64,000 nucleotides of DNA, taken from Ostrinia nubilalis. Lineage: Eukaryota > Arthropoda > Insecta > Lepidoptera > Crambidae. The notes under the pieces are model-generated. The model worked only from the letters and a program-made list of their open reading frames with translations, searched no databases and was not told where the DNA came from. The position numbers were made by a program, and so were the translations under genes. The DNA lies in NCBI RefSeq assembly GCF_963855985.1, contig NC_087106.1, forward strand, positions 5,191,001 through 5,255,000, in the 5' to 3' direction. Positions within the stretch are counted from its first letter, which is position 1. The number at the start of each line of letters is the position of its first letter. Positions 56,802-64,000 of this stretch are shown here, in pieces.

Positions 56802-59756
56802 ATGAATGCAATCGATGCGAATGATAGCCAACAATCTGATCACTTTCACTCTTTCTCCTCTTGTTCAGTAAATGATGACAGCTTCCACTCTACTTTACTG
56901 CCTCTCTCTGATGTACTCCACACTGCGTTTTCGGATGTGCCAAAAAATTTTAATGTTGTCCACATTAATGCACAAAGCATTCCAGCACACTACCCTGATA
57001 TGCTGGCTGCTTTTGATACGAAACATTTGCACGCAGTTCTTGTCTCGGAGACATGGTTAAAACCAAATCTTCCTTCTACTTCCTACTCACTTCCTGGTTT
57101 CCAACTAGTCCGGAACGACCGTATTCTCAGAACTGGGGGCGGCATTGCCATTTATATTCGTTCACATCTCTCATACTCGATCATTGACGCGTCATCTCCC
57201 TCCTCATCTTCTGAACTAGCACAACACCTTTTCCTTGAAATAAACTTGTCCCATACAAAATTTCTTCTCGGTGTCTTCTATAGTCCTTCCTTAAGAGTAG
57301 ACTACTTTTCTGCTCTTGAGAAAATCTTGGAAGACCTGACTCCTCTATACTCTCACACAATACTAATGGGAGACTTTAACACGTGTCTCATCAAATCCGA
57401 CTCCCGTGCCCATCGTCTTAGGTCCATTATAGACTCATGCAATCTGAACATTCTCCCTCTTAACGCTACTCACTTCTTTCCCAATTGTGCCCCATCATTG
57501 CTTGACCTAATGATTGTCACCTCTCTTGATCATGTAGCCAAGCATGGTCAGTGCAGTGCCGACGCCTTTTCATTTCACGACCTTGTGTATCTCTCATACA
57601 AACTCCGTCCTCCTAAACCCAAGACTAAATTCCTCTTGCAACGCAATTTTGGTGGCATAGACATGGATGCACTTAAACTCGATGCTGTGAATGCTGAATG
57701 GTATAAAATTGGGGATACCGAGGATGTGAACGAAAAGGTCTCTCTTTTTAATCAGATTCTACTTGAATTATATGATAAGCACGCTCCTATTCGACCTGTC
57801 AGAATTAAACATGTTCCTGCACCTTGGTTAACGGATGAATTAAAATCCTTCCGCAACAAGAAAAACGCTGCTAAATTAAGGTTTAAACTGGACCCGTCCG
57901 ATATTAACCGCGAAAAATATAAAAATCTGCGAAATCGCTGCAATACTATGTGTAGAGACGCTCAAAGACGCCATATCCACAAGTCTGTAGAAAATGGAGA
58001 TCCAGCTAAAGTCTGGAAATTCTTAAAGTCTATTGGAATTGGAAAAATACGTAACGATAGTACTCCCAAAGACATTAACTTCGACCTTTTGAATAAACAC
58101 TTCTCAACTTCTGGTGCTCTTGATGACACAGTTAAAAATAAAACCCTAAATCAACTTTCAGTGCTTCCAACTCCAGACTATTCAGCTTTTACTTTTAGCC
58201 CAGTATCTGATTGTGATGTTAAGAAGAACGTATTGTCCATTGCTTCGAATGCCGTCGGAAATGATAACATAAGCCGGAACATGATCGTTCCATTGCTTGA
58301 CATCCTTTCCCCTATTATTACCCATATCCTGAACCATTCTCTCTCCACAAGTATCTTTCCTGCAATATGGAAAGATGCTCAAGTGACTCCTCTCCCTAAA
58401 AAGTCAAATCCTACATCTTACACCGACTACCGTCCTATATCCATACTTCCTTTTATATCTAAAGTAATGGAACGAATCGTTCATTACCAGCTCAGTACTT
58501 TCTTGGTCGGAAACCAACTCCTTAACCCTTTCCAGTCTGGTTTCAGACCTGGGCATAGTACGACTACTGCATTGGTTAAAATCATGGACGACATTAGACT
58601 CGGCATGGACTCGAAGCAACTTACTGTGCTAGCGTTGCTAGATTTTAGCAATGCTTTTAATACAGTCGATTTTGACATACTAATTGGGATACTCCGTTCT
58701 CTTAACATATCTCCGACAGTTCTGGGCTGGTTTTACAGTTACCTGCACGGTCGCCGACAACGCATTCGCGCGGGGGACTGTCTCTCAGCGTGGTGTGACA
58801 TCAGTGCCGGTGTGCCGCAAGGTGGTGTGCTGTCTCCTCTCCTATTCGCAGTCTTCATTAACTCCATTTCTATCAACCTTAGATCCTCTTTCCACTTGTA
58901 TGCAGACGATCTCCAGATTTATTCACAGGCGGGCCTTGGAGACCTTTCGAGTGCTGTGGAAGTCGTGAACAGCGATCTCGAAATAATCCTGGACTGGAGC
59001 AGGGCTCATGGGCTTAAGGTCAACCCCACCAAAACGCAGGTTATCGTGTTGGGTGGTTCCAGGCAGATTTCCCAGATTAACTGGAGTGCCCTTCCACCCA
59101 TCATGTTTGACGGTGTCCAGATACCTTTTAGCAAAGTCGTGAAGAACCTCGGCATTCACATCGATAGTGCTCTCACATGGACAACCCAGATTGGGGAGGT
59201 CAGCAGGAAGGTGTTTGCGGCTGCAGCGTCAATAAATAGGTTGCGAAACTTTTTACCCATACCCACCAAAATTGCTCTTGTTCAAGCTTTACTCTTTCCT
59301 ATTCTCGACTACGCCGACTGTTGCTATCCTGACCTTAACGAAACCCATTTGGCTAAGCTCGAGCGCCTCCAAAATTTTTGCATTCGTATAATCTACGGCC
59401 TGCGAAAGTATGACCATGTTTCTGAGTACCGAGCCCAGCTAAAATGGTTACCGATCAGACGTCGGCGTGACTGTCACATCCTATCCCTTCTTTTCTCTAT
59501 CCTCTTTAACTCAAAGTCTCCACCATACTTGAAGGAGCGTTTTCAATTTATGCAGTCGGCTCTGGGTCACGAAATGCGGTCGTCAAAAAAACTCCATCTT
59601 AATTTTCCTTCTCACACCTCACATTCCTATACGCGATCTTTCACTGTTCAAGCTATCCGTCTATGGAACGCCTTGCCGATGTCTATTCGGCAATCTGAGT
59701 CACTTCCTATTTTTAAGAAAAGACTCAAGTCTCACTTCCTCACGTTGCTACCTTAA
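56802..59756 (+). CDS. ORF2 endonuclease/reverse transcriptase of the CR1-group element
   Basis: This 984-residue protein nicks target DNA and reverse-transcribes element RNA at the nick. Residues 49-265 form an apurinic-type endonuclease: NAQSI (56-60), VSETWL with Glu83, RNDRILRTGGGIAIYIR (104-120), MGDFNTC with Asp191 and Asn193, SLLDLMIV with Asp235, and FHD with His259. Residues about 525-780 are the reverse transcriptase: YRPISILPFISKVMERIV, QSGFRPGHSTTTAL, motif A LLDFSNAFNTVD with Asp614, motif B AGVPQGGVLSPLL, and motif C YADD (700-703). The C-terminal RSFTVQAIRLWNALP motif is usual in CR1/L2-like proteins. Motif A has Asn where DFSKAFD is common, but the catalytic Asp is kept. The start follows a T-rich tract; 50 residues precede the endonuclease. 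Confidence 0.9.
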   Translation: MNAIDANDSQQSDHFHSFSSCSVNDDSFHSTLLPLSDVLHTAFSDVPKNFNVVHINAQSIPAHYPDMLAAFDTKHLHAVLVSETWLKPNLPSTSYSLPGFQLVRNDRILRTGGGIAIYIRSHLSYSIIDASSPSSSSELAQHLFLEINLSHTKFLLGVFYSPSLRVDYFSALEKILEDLTPLYSHTILMGDFNTCLIKSDSRAHRLRSIIDSCNLNILPLNATHFFPNCAPSLLDLMIVTSLDHVAKHGQCSADAFSFHDLVYLSYKLRPPKPKTKFLLQRNFGGIDMDALKLDAVNAEWYKIGDTEDVNEKVSLFNQILLELYDKHAPIRPVRIKHVPAPWLTDELKSFRNKKNAAKLRFKLDPSDINREKYKNLRNRCNTMCRDAQRRHIHKSVENGDPAKVWKFLKSIGIGKIRNDSTPKDINFDLLNKHFSTSGALDDTVKNKTLNQLSVLPTPDYSAFTFSPVSDCDVKKNVLSIASNAVGNDNISRNMIVPLLDILSPIITHILNHSLSTSIFPAIWKDAQVTPLPKKSNPTSYTDYRPISILPFISKVMERIVHYQLSTFLVGNQLLNPFQSGFRPGHSTTTALVKIMDDIRLGMDSKQLTVLALLDFSNAFNTVDFDILIGILRSLNISPTVLGWFYSYLHGRRQRIRAGDCLSAWCDISAGVPQGGVLSPLLFAVFINSISINLRSSFHLYADDLQIYSQAGLGDLSSAVEVVNSDLEIILDWSRAHGLKVNPTKTQVIVLGGSRQISQINWSALPPIMFDGVQIPFSKVVKNLGIHIDSALTWTTQIGEVSRKVFAAAASINRLRNFLPIPTKIALVQALLFPILDYADCCYPDLNETHLAKLERLQNFCIRIIYGLRKYDHVSEYRAQLKWLPIRRRRDCHILSLLFSILFNSKSPPYLKERFQFMQSALGHEMRSSKKLHLNFPSHTSHSYTRSFTVQAIRLWNALPMSIRQSESLPIFKKRLKSHFLTLLP

Positions 59757-60129
59757 TTTCCCTACATCTCTATTCCTTTTAGCTTCTTAAAATTCCTATC
59801 TATTTTCTGTTGGCTATCTAGTTCTATCTTTGGTTCGTATCAAGAATTGTATGTGTATGTATATATTATATGTTATATGTATATGTATGTATATATTAAT
59901 ATATTTTATGTTATTTGTATGTATTATTTTGGGTTAAATTTTACACTTTTGTTTATTATTATTTATTTCATTAGTGTCGACACCGCCTTCCCCTTCATCT
60001 GTTTTAAGTAACTGTCCTCTCTATAGGTTGTCTGGAAGAGATCGCTTCATAGCGATAAGACCGCCTAATTGTACCTTATGTGTTCCTTTTCTTTCTGTTT
60101 CTTTTTACAATGTGGTGTGCAATAAAGAG

Positions 60130-60163
<34 letters not shown>
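59757..60163 (+). other. 3' UTR and (TTA)n tail of the CR1-group element
   Basis: After the stop comes a TATG/TATA-rich stretch (59,845-59,925), then AATAAAGAG and about ten TTA units (60,133-60,162). The tail is the usual product of target-primed reverse transcription slippage. Confidence 0.75.
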
Positions 60164-60298
60164 CGTCGCTAATATCGACTTGTATTTTTTTATTTTACTT
60201 ACACAATATTTACATGAAGGTCAACGACCGTATTAAAAGTATGCGACCGAATTGATAACCTCTTCCTTTTTAAAGTCGGATAAAAATATAAGTATATA

Positions 60299-60778
60299 TG
60301 TTACGGTCAAAGTGATAAATGTGAAAATTATGAATAATCGCCGGTTATTATGAATAATTACCGCATGATTTGGTAAATGTGATTAATATGAGGTCATTTA
60401 AGTGTGTATAAAACTAAATAGGCGGCTTAGGGGTGGCCCAAGGGCCACCCCCGCCGCACCTTAACCTATTTTTCACTTTAAATCAAAACATTATGTTATG
60501 GGCATCATAGAAAAGTAATATTATGCAAGAAACATTCCAAACTCATTATGCCAAATTATATTAATATATGATATCAAAACGTTCAAAAGTTTGGTTGTAC
60601 ACGAGCACGTACACAAGATGTTGTTCTCTTTTATGAAATTTGTTACCTACTAAGATTGAATTATTAAATAATCACTGTTAAATGTGATTAATTTATCACT
60701 TTTACCGCGACTGTCGGTAATTATTCATAATAACCGGTTATTATTAATAATTTTCAATTTATCACATTAACCGTAACA
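60299..60778. mobile_element. 480-bp MITE with long terminal inverted repeats
   Basis: Both ends read TGTTACGGT and stay similar inward for about 70 bp (GTGATAAAT, AACCGGTTATTATGAATAAT, TACCG). TATA lies on each side (60295-60298, 60779-60782), a likely target duplication. The centre contains a GC hairpin GGGGTGGCCC-AA-GGGCCACCCC (60430-60451) in an otherwise AT-rich element. No protein is encoded. Confidence 0.75.
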
Positions 60779-61125
60779 TATACATTACTCATTTCAGACG
60801 TGTCTTGGGGTAGGTCTGGCCATTATCACGTCAAGTGAGACTTGTTTCACGGAAAACTCGATAATTGACGGTTTTTATATCATTTACCTACGTCTAACTG
60901 ACGCAGTCATCAGTCTTACGTATAAGAGTTGTTTGACGCGTAAGAGCAACAGGTAGAGTTTTTATTCTTCTTTTTATCCTCCCTAACCCAATTTTGAGCA
61001 TAAAATAAAATTCTAGTGCAAAAAATAATAAGCACCAAGTAAGTATGTGCTTTAAGAAAAGTATATGATGGATCGCCTGTCAGATATAAGCTTTTACTGC
61101 TGTGGGAAAACCATAAGTTTAAATA

Positions 61126-61704
61126 ATGAACAGGCACCACAACAAGCTTAACATTGCATCGTACATAATACAAAAAAAAGCTTGTAAAAAAATCTGTTGC
61201 AGGTACTGTCGACTTTTTATTAGATCATTGAATCAGATGCAGGATATTGCTAAGTGGAGGCCAAGATTAGGAAAACAGATTCTATATGATCTAGTCGTTA
61301 AGAAAATATTATTTTGTATTTTTTCTTCTACTCGTATTACCGTAACAATATTAATATTAATTACTTATGCCGAAAAGTTTCAGCGCTATATGCTGTTACA
61401 CAATATCAAGCACCATAGTAAACAAATAAAGATGACGCAGCCTGCACAAAAAATATTTTACCAAACGATTCTTTTAAGTCGTTTTCACGATGACTTCTCC
61501 ATTCAAATGCATATTATAAACACATTAATTTTAACAGCTTTTCACGGTGCTGTTACATGTGTGACACAGTTAACGAATGTTTGTATAACAAAGAGTAAGC
61601 GGAAAGAGATTTGCAAGTGTTTCATATTTTTCACACTTTCACATTACTTCAACATGGGAATTTTCCCTGGTCTTTACACTAAAACAAACTTAATTATCGT
61701 TTAG
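61126..61704 (+). CDS. Hypothetical 192-residue ORF, no recognised family
   Basis: This is the longest frame in the window outside the transposable elements and the left-end gene, longer than expected by chance in AT-rich DNA. The product is rich in Ile, Lys, His and Cys, with hydrophobic segments around residues 60-80 (LFCIFSSTRITVTILILIT) and 130-150. I see no signal peptide, known domain or splice signals around it. Composition follows base composition, which argues against a real gene. It might be an old transposon or receptor remnant. Confidence 0.15.
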   Translation: MNRHHNKLNIASYIIQKKACKKICCRYCRLFIRSLNQMQDIAKWRPRLGKQILYDLVVKKILFCIFSSTRITVTILILITYAEKFQRYMLLHNIKHHSKQIKMTQPAQKIFYQTILLSRFHDDFSIQMHIINTLILTAFHGAVTCVTQLTNVCITKSKRKEICKCFIFFTLSHYFNMGIFPGLYTKTNLIIV

Positions 61705-62292
61705 TGCCTATAGTGACGTAACGCTATATTTGTCCCACCGTTAAAAGAGTCAATTTAATGAATGCACCGTCATAATTGAATTACCTAACCTATTTTTATA
61801 ATACCATTATGTCATTGTCATAAAAATTCTTCACCTTAAAAAGTTTTCCGCGGTTTTATTTTCCTTATTTATCTTACTTAGGTATTTTGGAATAATGCCT
61901 CCGATGTGATGATTATTATTCTGCCCCTGTTAGATAAAGGGAGCATCTAAGATTTTTTTCAGAAATGTGTTAAAATCAAGGACAACGAAGAATACCCATT
62001 TAAATTAATTGAAACTTTTTTATCTCCGATTTGACTTGGCGTTATAATATGCCCCCTTTTAACTATCGGGGGCAGTATTGAAGTAACCTTGTGTTAGTAA
62101 GTTATGCAGAATGTTATGTAACAAAGTAGTATCATTATTGCGTATGCGTAATAATCCGACGATAATAAGGCTCATGTAATTATCACGTACGCACCATACA
62201 TATTAAGTTCCCTAATAAGAATTTAATTACGCTCGTTTGTTCGATGCATTTGCATCTTCAGATAATCTAAAACGTATGATTTTTTGTTCCAG

Positions 62293-62342
62293 GTATATAC
62301 GATTGAAAAGAGTTAACTATTATTATGCGAGTCGACGGAATA
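62293..62342 (+). other. Candidate 50-bp exon between good splice signals
   Basis: TGATTTTTTGTTCCAG ends at 62292 and GTAAGTATAAC starts at 62343, giving a 50-base exon with strong signals on both sides. One frame is open throughout (YIRLKRVNYYYASRRN). An ATG also lies inside (ATGCGAGTCGACGGAATA), so it could be a leader exon with a start codon. No neighbouring exon is identified. Confidence 0.25.
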
Positions 62343-62429
62343 GTAAGTATAACATCGTATTGTCTTAATTACATTGAATTTTTGTTGCCATTCAAATCAA
62401 AATGATAACCAAACGGACCCAGGACCCAA

Positions 62430-62471
62430 TTTTTTACTCAGGAAACATTCCTATGTTTCCTGGGTAAAAAA
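62430..62471. repeat. 18-bp-arm hairpin
   Basis: TTTTTTACTCAGGAAACA and TGTTTCCTGGGTAAAAAA pair with one G-T type mismatch around a 6-base loop. AACGGACC upstream and AGTCCGT downstream also pair loosely, so a small inverted-repeat element of about 80 bp is possible. Confidence 0.5.
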
Positions 62472-62479
62472 GCCAGTTT

Positions 62480-64000
62480 GCATTAGTCCGTCGGTTAACT
62501 TATAAAAAAATACTTGACACGTATTTTTGACTTTTTCAAACTAATAAAAATTGAAAGATGTAAAGTGCGCTAAAGTTCAAAATAAGAGGCCTGTGACGTC
62601 AAGGCGTGCTTAAAACTGTAGTACTTTGTGACGTCACGCGGAACTTCAACGAATCACAACTTCGTAATTACTTGTTTGATTGACAAATAAAAATATACGC
62701 GTCCCATATTTTTTGATAATGTAATTGACGGACTACAAGTTTTTTTAGGAAACTAGCCTCAAGCTACTTATGTTTGAGTTTGAATTGAGTTTTAAGTGTC
62801 GTTTCATAATAGAGGTCCTAATATGGTCCACTTTTTCTAAATCAAGACTACAGGTCCTTCGGACGCGTTCTTGACATAACGTTGCGTGGTATCGCACCAC
62901 TAATTGATCGTTGTGCAACCCCAGATAACGTTGTATACAGCGTGTTACCTAATTCAACGTGTATTGTTTTAAATGTGAAATGCGATAGAAATATTTGTCC
63001 GTTAAGAACAATAGAGCACGAAAGATTCCGTTTCAAGATACACGTTTCGGCCGTTATTATTTTTGGTCGAAAATAAATTAGAGAAAGGAGATAATTACAA
63101 CACTAATGTTGCCAACCTATCATCTTTTGCGTCATACTGTGTTTGAGATTCAAATCTTTCAGACTGCAAACACTTGGGGTCTAATTATGGAAAGTTAAAG
63201 AATTTAACAATCCAACCGGGGACTCTTCTAAGTACAACCAGCGTCAAATAGTGCCAAAGTAGCCAAAAAGTTCGCGCCGTGTCTTTGATTCAATCGGAAT
63301 AGGGTTGTGTTGTCAACTTTTTGGCCATTTTATAGAATGTCAATGTCGTCGGTCTATCGAGCCGCCTATAACCAGTATTACGAGTATCATCGTGTAATCT
63401 ATTCAATACTTTCTGCCTTGTAGAGACCAAAGACTTGGCAGTAGTTGTGCATATTCAACGATTTATTTACAAATCTAGAAGGCCTATTTATAGACACTAG
63501 CATTATCCTAGATCTTATCTAGCTTCTGGTACTAGATAGCGATCAATTTCAAATTAGTAATACACGTACACACCTCATATCTATGCAGACGACGCCATAG
63601 CAAACTATAGTTGAATATTATCGCTGTAAATCAAATAATTGCAGTAGAATGTGGAACATTCGTGCGAAGTTTTTTTCGTGGGAGACTTTCTTTGGCTTTG
63701 TCTTTTTAATTCTAATTAAGTGCAAAAACGTTTTCTCATACTCAAAAGGAAAAGGTTATTTGTTTCCATAGCAAACAAGGCGTTAATTGATTAGCTAAAC
63801 CGTATTGTTGTTCGTTTGAGAAGTTTTGGTTAATAGTTTTTACTTAATGATTACGGATTATAAGTAAATCATTACTTTTTTCCGTTGACAGAGTAATTAT
63901 TTTTAATCTTTTGGCAGGGTTGAAACCAATCTTGATATGTGTGTGTGTATGTTCGTATTCTCATTCAGTCGTTTTTGCAATACTATTAGCGATGTTTAAG
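62480..64000. other. No recognisable gene
   Basis: AT-rich to the end of the window. Short frames near 62,850-63,080 have no recognisable motif. AGCCAAAAAGTT near 63,264 pairs with AACTTTTTGGCC near 63,316, possibly another small element. Confidence 0.45.

Larger units (their letters stand above)
55511..60163 (+). mobile_element. Apparently intact two-ORF non-LTR retrotransposon (CR1/Jockey group)
   Basis: ORF1 (55,511) and ORF2 (56,802) are both uninterrupted and in the expected order, followed by a 3' region ending in AATAAAGAG and about ten TTA repeats. Microsatellite-like tails rather than poly(A) are typical of CR1-like elements. The 5' boundary is unknown, so the coordinate starts at ORF1. 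All catalytic motifs are present, so the copy may be active. Confidence 0.85.

Overview
The window looks like a piece of a moth or butterfly (Lepidoptera) nuclear genome. It is AT-rich, with long non-coding stretches, intron-style splice signals and many transposable elements of kinds typical of that order: RTE-like fragments, Jockey/CR1-group retrotransposons, Tc1-like elements and many short inverted-repeat elements. No bacterial operons, rRNA or intact tRNA genes are visible. The order is inferred from remembered repeat families; no species can be named.

Left end (1-11,450). The only convincing host gene is on the minus strand. An open frame of 920 codons starts at 2,761 and is still open at base 1. 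It encodes a secreted, cysteine-free, Pro/Thr-rich protein with seven clustered N-glycosylation sites. A good splice acceptor directly precedes its ATG. A GC-rich stretch near 11,075-11,450 on the same strand ends in a strong donor, so a non-coding first exon and an intron of about 8.3 kb are plausible. A TATA-like site near 2,965 is an alternative start.

Middle (11,450-44,900). No host gene is recognised. This part holds short inverted-repeat elements (12.4, 19.1 kb), a diverged tandem duplication carrying nuclear-receptor half-sites (13.3-14.1 kb), a decayed 2.2 kb DNA transposon (21.1-23.3 kb), and a complete, very young non-autonomous LTR retrotransposon (27,545-31,432) with two 1,451-bp LTRs, primer-binding site, polypurine tract and 4-bp target duplication but no coding sequence. 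Reverse-transcriptase relics and several copies of at least three interspersed repeat families are scattered between.

Right part (44,900-64,000). This is a retrotransposon-rich block: a 5'-truncated element with an open reverse-transcriptase frame (45,074-46,645), the structured 3' end of another element (to 47,757), a large palindromic Tc1-like element (47,785-49,440) whose two arms carry opposite copies of the transposase N-terminal half, and an apparently intact two-ORF CR1/Jockey-group element (55,511-60,163). A 480-bp inverted-repeat element, an unassigned 192-codon ORF and a possible 50-bp exon follow.

The Tc1-like palindrome is the best candidate for an unusual system: if transcribed it would form a hairpin of about 740 bp per arm matching transposase sequence, a natural source of double-stranded RNA. 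Transcription is not shown by the sequence.
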